A stretch of DNA of 18,671 nucleotides from Prevotellaceae bacterium (GTDB taxonomy: Bacteria; Bacteroidota; Bacteroidia; Bacteroidales; Bacteroidaceae), in assembly GCA_030536165.1 (NCBI GenBank), contig JAUNQM010000005.1, positions 4,491 to 23,161 of the forward strand, written 5' to 3'. Below the pieces are notes generated by a model, which was not told the DNA's origin, did no database searches, and saw only the letters and a program-made list of their open reading frames with translations. The translations under genes were made by a program, and so were the position numbers. This document shows, piece by piece, positions 6,973 through 14,866 of this stretch (the first letter of the stretch is position 1; every line of letters starts with the position of its first letter).

Positions 6973-8070
6973 ATGAACATGAGAGTTTTTTTCAGGACTA
7001 TCACAACCTTGCTTCTCGCCGTAGTATGCATGCAACTAAATGCAAAGATTACGGTTGAGGCTACGATTGACTCCATACAGATATTTGTTGGGCAGCAGGC
7101 TCATGTCACGCTGAAAGTGACATCAAGTTACAAAGACAAACTCGAGCTTCCACCGTTCAAGCCTAATACATTGGTGCTTCCAAACGTGGAACTCCTCGAC
7201 ATATCGCAGCCTGACACAACAGACTTCGATGGAAACAGAGTCGTGACGCAGGTTTATACCTTCACATCATTCGATGCCAAGCTCTATTACCTTCCCCCAC
7301 TACCAGTAAAGGTTAATGGAGAGGAATACAAGAGTGAAAGTCTGGCTTTAAAAGTCCTCACTATTGACGTAGATACAACGAAACTTGACCAATTCTTCCC
7401 GCCGAAGGATGTGATGAATAATCCTTTCGACTGGGACGATTGGATTCCAGTCATCATCATGGTCGTGATAATCGCTGTTCTCGTTTTGCTTTTCATATTC
7501 TTCCGCGGAAGATACAAGAACAACAAACCGATATTGGCACGTATCCGAGTCATCAAGAAACTACTTCCTCATCAGAAGGCACTCAAAGCACTCGAAGACC
7601 TCAAGATTACGGCTCCGTTGCTTGCCGAGGAAGTTGGCGAAGAAGCTCCGAAAGAATACTACACACGACTTACCGACGCACTGCGTAAGTATATTGAAGA
7701 ACGCTTCGGATTCAACGCTATGGAAATGACTTCAAGCGAAATCATACAGCGACTGCGTGAACAGAATGATGAAGACAGCCTGAACGAACTTCGTCAGTTG
7801 TTCCAAACTGCCGACCTTGTGAAGTTTGCAAAACTCAGTACGCGACTCAATGAAAACGACATGAACCTCGTCACAGCCATAGAGTTCATCAACTCAACAA
7901 AGATTGAGGATGCTCCAACCGAAGAAGTTATCAAGCCTGAAATTAGCGAGAAAGACAAGAAAAGCATGACACAGCGTAAAGTGCTTAAGGTTTTGCTCTG
8001 GCTCATTAGCATCGCTGCCATAGCAATACTTGCTTACCTTTGCTATACGCTCTATGACTTGATTGCATAA
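6973..8070 (+). CDS. BatD-like membrane protein of the aerotolerance operon
   Basis: A 365-residue inner-membrane protein. A signal sequence (1-24) leads to a periplasmic beta-rich domain (25-155) resembling the repeat domain of BatD (oxygen tolerance) proteins. A transmembrane helix follows at 158-177. Next comes a cytoplasmic helical domain (178-335) with the family pattern YYTRLTDALRKYIEERF and MTSSEIIQRL, and a second transmembrane helix lies at 338-358. The position between DUF58 and BatA matches the third gene of Bat operons in Bacteroidales. ATG 6973 touches the DUF58 stop; Met3 at 6979 is an alternative. The cytoplasmic domain faces the MoxR/DUF58 pair and could relay their action to the periplasmic VWA proteins; that is inference. 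Confidence 0.8.
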   Translation: MNMRVFFRTITTLLLAVVCMQLNAKITVEATIDSIQIFVGQQAHVTLKVTSSYKDKLELPPFKPNTLVLPNVELLDISQPDTTDFDGNRVVTQVYTFTSFDAKLYYLPPLPVKVNGEEYKSESLALKVLTIDVDTTKLDQFFPPKDVMNNPFDWDDWIPVIIMVVIIAVLVLLFIFFRGRYKNNKPILARIRVIKKLLPHQKALKALEDLKITAPLLAEEVGEEAPKEYYTRLTDALRKYIEERFGFNAMEMTSSEIIQRLREQNDEDSLNELRQLFQTADLVKFAKLSTRLNENDMNLVTAIEFINSTKIEDAPTEEVIKPEISEKDKKSMTQRKVLKVLLWLISIAAIAILAYLCYTLYDLIA

Positions 8071-8071
8071 G

Positions 8072-8130
8072 ATTGTAAACTGTCAAACCGAAAAAACAAA
8101 TCCGTAAATAATTTTGTAAATCCGTAAATA
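8072..8130. repeat. Word-repeat spacer before batA
   Basis: This 66-bp AT-rich spacer repeats AAATCCGTAAATA exactly at 8098-8110 and 8118-8130, 20 bp apart. ATTGTAAACTGTCAAACCG (8072-8090) resembles the start of the batB spacer at 9254-9272 with three mismatches. No promoter consensus was found. Confidence 0.7.
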
Positions 8131-8136
8131 AAATAT

Positions 8137-9171
8137 ATGTATTTTCAAAATCCATATTATTTTCTGCTGCTACTGCTATTGATACCTTATATAATATGGT
8201 ATATCAAATGGCGTAAGAAGGGCGAGCCGACCATACGCATCAGTTCGACCTCGGCTTATAAGCAGAAAGCGATGCCAAAGACGTGGCGAGTACGGCTCAT
8301 CCACGCACCATTTGTGCTTCGCTGCATCACCATTATACTACTCACCTGCATTCTTGCACGTCCGCAGACAGCCAATTCATGGAAGAACACGTCAGTTGAA
8401 GGCATCGATATAATGATGGCAATGGACGTATCGACAAGTATGCTTGCCCTCGACTTCAAACCTAATCGAATTGAAGCAGCAAAAAGTGTTGCTTCGGAAT
8501 TCATCTCCGACCGTCCTAACGACAACATCGGCCTCACTGTCTTTGCTGGCGAAGCATTCACTCAATGCCCAATGACAACAGACCACACATCGCTGCTCAA
8601 CCTTCTCAACAATGTGCGCACAGACCTTGCTGCTACTGGACTTATAGAAGACGGTACTGCCATCGGCATGGGACTTGCCAATGCTGTCGGACGACTGAAA
8701 GAAGAACGAAAGGACGATGGCACAGGAAACACAAAGGGAGCAAAGAGCAAGATTGTAATACTCCTCACTGACGGAAGCAACAACCGCGGTGACATATCTC
8801 CACTTACAGCAGCCGAGATAGCAAAGAAATATGGCATTCGAGTATATACAATAGCCATCGGCAAGGAAGGAATCGTTAACTATCCTATGAACGTAGGCGG
8901 CACAATACAGACCATGCCAGTGCAGTCGCAGATTGACATAAAGACTTTGCGAGACATCTCCGCAGCCACAAACGGGTGTTCATATCGTGCAACTAATGCA
9001 AAGGAACTGCGCAAGATATATCAAGACATTGATAAACTCGAAAAGACTAAGTTCAACGTGCGCAAGTTTGATAAGCATTACGAGGCATACCAACCTTTTG
9101 CTATCGCAGCACTAATATCATTCCTGCTCGAACTTATCCTGCGTGTGCTCATCCTTCGAAGGCTGCCATAA
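8137..9171 (+). CDS. batA: BatA, VWA-domain aerotolerance protein
   Basis: A 344-residue inner-membrane protein with two N-terminal transmembrane helices (about 8-24 and 56-74), a VWA domain (about 88-300) and a C-terminal transmembrane helix (about 321-340). Positive charges (IKWRKKGEP between helices 1 and 2, LILRRLP at the end) place the VWA domain in the periplasm. The metal-ion-dependent adhesion site is complete: Asp97, Ser99 and Ser101 (DVSTS), Thr174 (EDGTAIG) and Asp212 (LTDGS). BatA was described in Bacteroides fragilis as part of an operon affecting aerotolerance; its molecular partner is not settled. The 66-bp gap to the previous gene has no clear promoter, so co-transcription is likely. 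Confidence 0.93.
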   Translation: MYFQNPYYFLLLLLLIPYIIWYIKWRKKGEPTIRISSTSAYKQKAMPKTWRVRLIHAPFVLRCITIILLTCILARPQTANSWKNTSVEGIDIMMAMDVSTSMLALDFKPNRIEAAKSVASEFISDRPNDNIGLTVFAGEAFTQCPMTTDHTSLLNLLNNVRTDLAATGLIEDGTAIGMGLANAVGRLKEERKDDGTGNTKGAKSKIVILLTDGSNNRGDISPLTAAEIAKKYGIRVYTIAIGKEGIVNYPMNVGGTIQTMPVQSQIDIKTLRDISAATNGCSYRATNAKELRKIYQDIDKLEKTKFNVRKFDKHYEAYQPFAIAALISFLLELILRVLILRRLP

Positions 9172-9179
9172 TAAGCCAC

Positions 9180-9278
9180 AAAACCGCAAAAATAGTTTCA
9201 AAGTTCAGTTTTTTCGATGTTTCGAAGTTTCGATAATTCGATAAAATAGTAAATTGTAAATAGTCAAATCGTAATTAA
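9180..9278. repeat. Spacer before batB: AAAACCGCAAAA, 8-bp TTCGATnn array and GTAAATn words
   Basis: Three motifs follow each other here. AAAACCGCAAAAA lies at 9180-9192. TTCGATGT, TTCGAAGT, TTCGATAA and TTCGATAA start at 9213, 9221, 9229 and 9237, an exact 8-bp period. Then units starting GTAAATT, GTAAATA, GTCAAATC and GTAATTAA begin at 9249, 9256, 9263 and 9271. No promoter consensus was found. Confidence 0.8.
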
Positions 9279-9283
9279 TAAAA

Positions 9284-11032
9284 ATGCGTTTCGAAGATCC
9301 TACATATTTATATCTTCTCATACTCGTGCCACTGATGGTTGTGGCGCACTATATCTTCAATATCATCCAGTCGCGCCGAATGCGTCGGTTTGGCGAGGCA
9401 AAGGCTATCCGCCAACTAATCAATGCTTCCTCGTCGTCCATCCGTCTGCGCCGCGAAATAAAGTTCTGGCTTCTTGCCGCTGCACTTACATGCATCATAT
9501 TTATGCTCGCACGTCCACAATTATTAGGCGCAGCACAACAACGCACAGATAATCGTCAAGGAATCGAAATGATGGTTTGCCTCGACGTCAGCAACTCTAT
9601 GCTTGCCGAAGATGTTGCCCCATCGCGAATGGATAAATGCAAGATGATGCTTGAAGACCTTATCGATGAATTCGGCAACAACAAGATAGGTCTCATAGTC
9701 TTTGCTGGCGATGCATTCATCCAGTTGCCACTTACTGCCGACTACGTATCGGCAAAGATGTTCCTCAACAACATAAATCCAGGAATGATACAGACTCAAG
9801 GCACAGACATTGCTCGTGCCATTGATATATCGTCACATTCATTCTCGAAGCTCGATGGCATCGGACGTGGCATTGTCATCATTACCGATGGCGAAGACCA
9901 CGAAGGCGGTGCTGTAGAAGCAGCAAAGGCAGCACGCAAACACGGCATGAAGACATACGTTCTTGGCGTTGGTTCAACCAAAGGCGCACCAATACCTATG
10001 GGAGGTTCATATCTTACCGATGAAAAAGGCGAGACTGTCATCACCCGCCTTAATGAAGCCATGTGTAAAGAGGTTGCCAATGCTGGAGGCGGAAAATATA
10101 TACACGTAGATAACACCAATATTGCTCAGCACAGACTCTCACAGGCAATGAGCAGTCTTGCACGCCAAGACATTGAGACATCTGTCTATACAGAGCGCAG
10201 CGAACAGTTCCAAGCCTTTGCACTCATGGCCCTCATATTCCTTATTATAGAAATATGTATTCAAGAGCGTCGCGTCATCTTGCGGCGACTTCATCTCTTT
10301 AATCCAAAGACAGCACTTGTATTATTACTCTTACTCTCATCCACAACAGTCATTGCCCAGAACGACCGTGCCTTCAATCGCAGGGGCAACCGCGACTTCC
10401 GTTCTGGAAAGTACGACAAGGCAGAAGTCAACTACCGCAAGTCACTTGAGAAGAACGAATCAAATCCACAGGCGACATACAACCTCGGTAACGCGCTGCT
10501 TTATCAAAACAAAGACTCACTCGCAATGGTTCAGTACAACAAAGCCTTGCAGGTTGAGACCGACCCAAAGCGCCAAGCACAAATATATCACAATATTGGT
10601 GTAATCTGCCAACGTCAGAAAGACTTCGGGCAGGCTATTGAAGCATATAAGCAGAGTCTGCGTCGCAATCCATCCGACGATGAGACGCGCTACAATCTTG
10701 TTCTTTGCCAGAAGCAATTGAAAGACGACAAGAACAATCAGAATCAAAACAACAAAGACAAAAATAAGAACGACCAAAACAAAGATAATAATAAAGACCA
10801 GAACAATTATCAGAATAAAGACAAAAATAAAGATCAAAACAAAGACGATAACAAAGATAAGAATCAGAACAAAGATAATCAACAACAAAACAACAACCAA
10901 CAACCAAAGCAAGAGTTGAGTAAGGAGAATGCCGAACAACTGCTCAATGCAGCAATGCAACAAGAGAAAGCCACACAGGACAAGATGAAAGCCGTCCGTG
11001 GCAGCAACCGCCGACTGCAAAAGAATTGGTAA
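9284..11032 (+). CDS. batB: BatB-BatC fusion: VWA protein with C-terminal TPR domain
   Basis: A 582-residue protein. Residues 1-335 are a full BatB: transmembrane helices at about 9-27 and 60-78, a periplasmic VWA domain with metal site Asp101, Ser103, Ser105, Thr174 and Asp202, and a third helix at 311-327. After the cytoplasmic loop QERRVILRRLH a fourth hydrophobic segment (342-358, ending VIAQN) looks like the signal peptide of a once-separate BatC. Three TPR-like repeats follow (about 363-466), then an Asn/Lys/Asp/Gln linker (480-543) and the BatC C-terminal motif LSKENAEQLLNAAMQQ. In B. fragilis batB and batC are separate genes. The positive-inside rule places both VWA and TPR domains in the periplasm. 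No batD or batE follows. Confidence 0.9.
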   Translation: MRFEDPTYLYLLILVPLMVVAHYIFNIIQSRRMRRFGEAKAIRQLINASSSSIRLRREIKFWLLAAALTCIIFMLARPQLLGAAQQRTDNRQGIEMMVCLDVSNSMLAEDVAPSRMDKCKMMLEDLIDEFGNNKIGLIVFAGDAFIQLPLTADYVSAKMFLNNINPGMIQTQGTDIARAIDISSHSFSKLDGIGRGIVIITDGEDHEGGAVEAAKAARKHGMKTYVLGVGSTKGAPIPMGGSYLTDEKGETVITRLNEAMCKEVANAGGGKYIHVDNTNIAQHRLSQAMSSLARQDIETSVYTERSEQFQAFALMALIFLIIEICIQERRVILRRLHLFNPKTALVLLLLLSSTTVIAQNDRAFNRRGNRDFRSGKYDKAEVNYRKSLEKNESNPQATYNLGNALLYQNKDSLAMVQYNKALQVETDPKRQAQIYHNIGVICQRQKDFGQAIEAYKQSLRRNPSDDETRYNLVLCQKQLKDDKNNQNQNNKDKNKNDQNKDNNKDQNNYQNKDKNKDQNKDDNKDKNQNKDNQQQNNNQQPKQELSKENAEQLLNAAMQQEKATQDKMKAVRGSNRRLQKNW

Positions 11033-11042
11033 CATCTCAACA

Positions 11043-11091
11043 ACGAAACTTCGAAATATCGAAACATCGAATTATCGAAAACCGCAAAAAA
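11043..11091. repeat. 8-bp periodic TCGAA array and AAAACCGCAAAA before the tricorn gene
   Basis: CG steps occur at 11044, 11052, 11060, 11068 and 11076, an exact 8-bp period. Read on the minus strand this gives TTCGATAA, TTCGATGT, TTCGATAT, TTCGAAGT and TTCG. AAAACCGCAAAAAA follows at 11078-11091, 10 bp before the ATG. The same two motifs occur before batB and around the M16 gene. Confidence 0.8.
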
Positions 11092-11101
11092 CCATATATC
11101 T

Positions 11102-14100
11102 ATGAAACGAACAATCATTCTTTCTACATTATTTTTCGCTATTATGTCAGCCAGTGCCGTAACCCCTCTTTGGTTGCGCGATGTTAAAATCTCACCCGAC
11201 GGGGCACGCATAGCATTCTGTTATAAAGGCGACATCTTCACAGTCCCCACATCGGGAGGCACAGCCACAAGACTAACGACCCAACCAAGTTTTGAGTCAT
11301 GCCCCGTATGGAATCCCGACGGTTCACTCATAGCCTTCGCAAGCGACCGATATGGCAACAACGACATCTTCGTTATGCCTTCACATGGTGGCAGCGCAAC
11401 ACGACTTACATACAACTCTGCTGCCGAACTTCCGTCAACCTTCACCCCTGACGGCAAGCAAGTGCTCTTCTCTGCATCCATACAAGACCCTGTCCAGAGC
11501 GCACTCTTCCCTGCTGCGTCCATGACCGAAGTATATGCCGTTCCTGTCAAAGGCGGCAAGACCGTGCAAGTGCTTGGCACACCTGCTGAGATGATTGCAT
11601 ATAGTCCGAAAGGCGACTTCTTCCTCTATCAGGACAAGAAAGGTGGCGAAGACGAATGGCGTAAGCACCACACATCATCTATCACTCGCGACATCTGGCT
11701 CTACAACATCAAGACAGGTCGTCACACCAATATCACCAACCGTCCAGGCGAAGACCGTAACCCTGTGCTCAGTGCCGACGGTAAAAGCGTCTATATCCTC
11801 AGCGAAGTAGCTGGAGGTTCTATGAACGTGTGGAATTTTCAACTTGACGCAAACGGTGCTCAGCCGTCAACATCTTGGAAGCAAATCACGCAGTTTAAGA
11901 CCAACCCTGTGCGTTTCCTCTCACGCGGAGCAAACACACTTTGCTTCACATGGGACGGTGAAATCTACACCATGCAGCCAGGCGAAAAGCCAAAGAAAGT
12001 CAGCATAGAACTCACCCTTGACGAAGAAAACAAGCCTGAGATTCTACGCTCCACATCAGGTGCCACAAGTGCTGCAGTCAGTCCCGACGGCAAACAAGTT
12101 GCCTTCATCGTGCGCGGTGATGTCTTTGTCACATCAGTCGAATACAAAACCACAAAGCAGATTACCTCAACACCCGCAGCAGAACGTAGTGTAGATTTCG
12201 GTCACGACAATCGCACACTCGTCTATGCAAGCGAACGCGACGGACTCTCACAACTCTACATCGCACGCATTGAGCGCAAGGAAGACCCTAACTTCCCTAA
12301 CGCCACAACAATAAAAGAAGAAGCCCTTCTACCTGACAAGAACATCGAGCGCGGCTACCCTACCTTCTCACCCGATGGCAAAGAAGTTGCATTCATCGAA
12401 GGTCGTACAAAGCTCAGGGTAGTCAATCTCAAGACCAAAGCCGTGCGCACTATCACCGACGGCAGCACATGGTACCACAACTCTGGCGGCTTTACCTACA
12501 CATGGAGCCCCGACGGTAAATGGTTCGCCATTGAATACATCGCCAACCATCACGACCCATATAGCGACATTGGCGTAGTCAGCAGTCAAGGTGGCGAGAT
12601 TACCAACCTCACATGCAGCGGCTACGCATCTGAAAATCCACGATGGGTGCTCGACGGCAATGCAATCCTCTTCCGCAGCGAAATCTATGGACTCCGCGCC
12701 CACGCATCATGGGGCACGCAGCAAGATGCTTTCCTCTGCTTCATGAACCAAGACGCATACGACAAGTTCCGCCTTTCAAAGGAAGATTACGAACTGCGCA
12801 AGGAATTAGACAAGAAGGAAGAAAAGAAAAAAGACGAGGCTAAGAAGAAAGAAAGCACTGGAAAAGCTGCTAAATCTGATAAATCCAACGCCTCCGACAA
12901 ATCCGAAAAGTCAGAAAAAGCAGAAACTCCTAAGACCATCAACATCGACTTCGATGGCATACAGGACCGCATTGTCCGTCTCACGCCTAACAGTAGCGAC
13001 CTCGGCGATGCCATCCTCAGCAAAGACGGAGAGTCACTCTACTACCTCGCTGCCTTCGAAAAAGGCTTAGACCTTTGGAAGATGGACCTTCGCAACAAGG
13101 AGACTAAACTTCTGTCGAAAGGTGCAGGCAGCGGTTTCCTCACAGCCGATGCCACAGGTAAGACGATATTCCTGCTCGGTAGCGCAGGTATGAAGAAACT
13201 GGAATCCGACAAGTTCACGCCTATCACATACACTGCCGAACTCACCATCGACCATGAGGCTGAACGCGAATACATGTATAACTACATGGCACGCGAAGCC
13301 AAGCAGCGTTGCTTCCGCGAGGACATGAACGGATGCGATTGGGATGCAGTGGTCAAGAACTACCGTAAGTTCCTGCCGCACATCAACAACAACCACGACT
13401 TTGCCGAACTTCTCAGCGAAGCCCTCGGCGAGCTCAACGTGTCGCACTCTGGCGGTCGCCATCGTCCTACATCAACAAGCATACCTACGGCATCGCTCGG
13501 ACTTCTATTCGACATGACTTACACAGGCACAGGACTCCGTGTGGCTGAAGTACTCAAAGACGGACCTTTCGACCACGCCAATATCAAAGTGGCAAAGGAC
13601 GACATTATCACCCACATCAACGGCAAAGAGATAACAGACGAAACCGACATCAGCCTCCTTCTTGCAGGTCTTGCAGGGAAGAAAACCCTCGTCAGCATCA
13701 AGGGCAAAGACGACGTTGTAGTGCTGCCAATCACAAAGACAGCCCACAGCGACCTGCTCTACAAGCGATGGATACGCCAGCGTGCCGACGACGTCAAGCG
13801 TTGGTCTGACGGTCGCATTGGCTATGTACACATCGAAAGTATGAACGATGATAGCTTCCGCCCTGTATATTCCGACATCTTCGGCAAATATAACAACTGC
13901 GACGCCATCATAGTCGATACCCGCTTCAATGGCGGTGGACGTATGCACGAAGACATAGAAGTGCTGCTCAGCGGAAAGAAATATCTCACTCAGGTAGTGC
14001 GTGGAAAGGAAAGCGGCGAGATGCCAAGTCGTCGTTGGAACAAGCCAAGCTGCATGCTCACATGCGAATCAAACTACAGCAACGCGCACGGAACACCGTG

Positions 14101-14365
14101 GGTTTATAGCCATCAGAAGTTAGGCAAAATCATCGGCGCACCTGTTCCTGGCACTATGAGCAGCGTTAATTGGATAACAATGCAGGATAAGACCGTCATC
14201 TTCGGCATACCAGTCATAGGCTATCGCACAGAAGAGGGCAACTATCTCGAAAACACTCAACTTGAGCCAGACATCCTTGTTCTCAATGCTCCAGAGACCA
14301 TCGTTCAAGGTGAAGACACACAGCTCCGCACAGCCGTCGAAGAACTTTTGAAAGAAATAAAATAG
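11102..14365 (+). CDS. Secreted tricorn-like S41 protease
   Basis: A 1087-residue serine protease of the tricorn type (MEROPS S41), normally degrading peptides. A signal peptide (1-19, ending SASA) predicts export to the periplasm. PD40-type beta-propeller repeats (for example LRDVKISPDGARIAF and CPVWNPDGSLIAF) fill residues 20-555. A Lys/Glu/Ser-rich insertion follows (about 560-615), then a second propeller segment. The core domain carries the candidate catalytic His782 (NVSHSGG). A PDZ domain spans about 795-870, and the S41 domain has RFNGGG (941-946), candidate nucleophile Ser993 (NYSNAHG) and candidate Glu1050 before QLEPD. The length is typical. It begins 69 bp after batB/C and could be read through from the Bat operon. 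A strong hairpin terminator follows. Confidence 0.92.
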   Translation: MKRTIILSTLFFAIMSASAVTPLWLRDVKISPDGARIAFCYKGDIFTVPTSGGTATRLTTQPSFESCPVWNPDGSLIAFASDRYGNNDIFVMPSHGGSATRLTYNSAAELPSTFTPDGKQVLFSASIQDPVQSALFPAASMTEVYAVPVKGGKTVQVLGTPAEMIAYSPKGDFFLYQDKKGGEDEWRKHHTSSITRDIWLYNIKTGRHTNITNRPGEDRNPVLSADGKSVYILSEVAGGSMNVWNFQLDANGAQPSTSWKQITQFKTNPVRFLSRGANTLCFTWDGEIYTMQPGEKPKKVSIELTLDEENKPEILRSTSGATSAAVSPDGKQVAFIVRGDVFVTSVEYKTTKQITSTPAAERSVDFGHDNRTLVYASERDGLSQLYIARIERKEDPNFPNATTIKEEALLPDKNIERGYPTFSPDGKEVAFIEGRTKLRVVNLKTKAVRTITDGSTWYHNSGGFTYTWSPDGKWFAIEYIANHHDPYSDIGVVSSQGGEITNLTCSGYASENPRWVLDGNAILFRSEIYGLRAHASWGTQQDAFLCFMNQDAYDKFRLSKEDYELRKELDKKEEKKKDEAKKKESTGKAAKSDKSNASDKSEKSEKAETPKTINIDFDGIQDRIVRLTPNSSDLGDAILSKDGESLYYLAAFEKGLDLWKMDLRNKETKLLSKGAGSGFLTADATGKTIFLLGSAGMKKLESDKFTPITYTAELTIDHEAEREYMYNYMAREAKQRCFREDMNGCDWDAVVKNYRKFLPHINNNHDFAELLSEALGELNVSHSGGRHRPTSTSIPTASLGLLFDMTYTGTGLRVAEVLKDGPFDHANIKVAKDDIITHINGKEITDETDISLLLAGLAGKKTLVSIKGKDDVVVLPITKTAHSDLLYKRWIRQRADDVKRWSDGRIGYVHIESMNDDSFRPVYSDIFGKYNNCDAIIVDTRFNGGGRMHEDIEVLLSGKKYLTQVVRGKESGEMPSRRWNKPSCMLTCESNYSNAHGTPWVYSHQKLGKIIGAPVPGTMSSVNWITMQDKTVIFGIPVIGYRTEEGNYLENTQLEPDILVLNAPETIVQGEDTQLRTAVEELLKEIK

Positions 14366-14424
14366 GTAGGCAAGGCATTTCAAGCCCTGGCGAATCAAAC
14401 TGGCAATTTGTCAGAAAAGTGTTC

Positions 14425-14468
14425 AATATAGCCTCTGCAGACCATTGCAGGGGCTATATTTATTCTTC
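14425..14468 (+). terminator. Strong hairpin terminator after the tricorn gene
   Basis: Arms AATATAGCCTCTGCA (14425-14439) and TGCAGGGGCTATATT (14446-14460) pair over 15 bp with a single G-T wobble and a 6-nt loop. A T-rich tail (TTATTCTTC) follows, so a Rho-independent terminator fits well. Confidence 0.88.
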
Positions 14469-14561
14469 ACGACCACAGCGGAGAGACATACTAAGCGACA
14501 AACGTTCAAACAACAATATGGGGCTTAACAATAATGCCTATAACACTTATCGTATGTGGCA

Positions 14562-14657
14562 GCCCTTCACACCTTAGGTGTTTCGCACGTCACACCTCAG
14601 GTGTTAGGGGTGGTCACACTTTAGGTGTTACACGCGTTACACCTAAGGTGTGAAAGG
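14562..14657. repeat. Array of four 13-bp palindromes (copy 2)
   Basis: Palindromes of the form ACACCTnAGGTGT begin at 14569, 14592, 14616 and 14639, at spacings of 23, 24 and 23 bp. Three are perfect (centres T, C and A); the third reads ACACTTTAGGTGT. The left flank is identical to copy 1 from before the CCCTTC through the first palindrome. The right flank is similar for about 30 bp. The outer ends, GCCCTTCACACC and GGTGTGAAAGGC, form an inverted repeat with one mismatch. It lies between two convergent genes and between their terminators, so it is unlikely to be an operator. Confidence 0.87.
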
Positions 14658-14703
14658 CTGATATTAGGGATAATTGAGAATCTACAATTGAGCGACCCGA
14701 AGG

Positions 14704-14730
14704 AGATCCTAAATCAAGTTCAGGATGACG
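14704..14730. repeat. Short imperfect dyad resembling a dispersed repeat
   Basis: ATCCT (14706-14710) and AGGAT (14722-14726) flank AAATCAAGTTC. This recalls the hairpin word ATCCTGAA...TTCAGGAT seen repeatedly between genes in various bacteria, here with one arm base changed. Recognised from memory only. The remaining DNA between 14658 and 14790 shows nothing else I can identify. Confidence 0.4.
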
Positions 14731-14790
14731 AGCAAGGGTGTAAATACACATTATTAAATAACGCGCGCGCAAATAATGAGCATATTTGCA

Positions 14791-14829
14791 AAAAAAGTCC
14801 TGCTTTTTTCGAAAAAAATGCAGGACTTT
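14791..14829 (-). terminator. Hairpin terminator of the M16 peptidase gene
   Basis: On the minus strand AAAGTCCTGC (from 14829 down to 14820) pairs with GCAGGACTTT (14803 to 14794). The A-rich/T-rich inner loop can extend the stem, and the T run continues to 14791. It lies 38 bp after the peptidase stop codon and fits a Rho-independent terminator. Confidence 0.88.
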
Positions 14830-14866
14830 AAGTTATTTTTACGGTTTTCACCGCTGCTATATGTGT

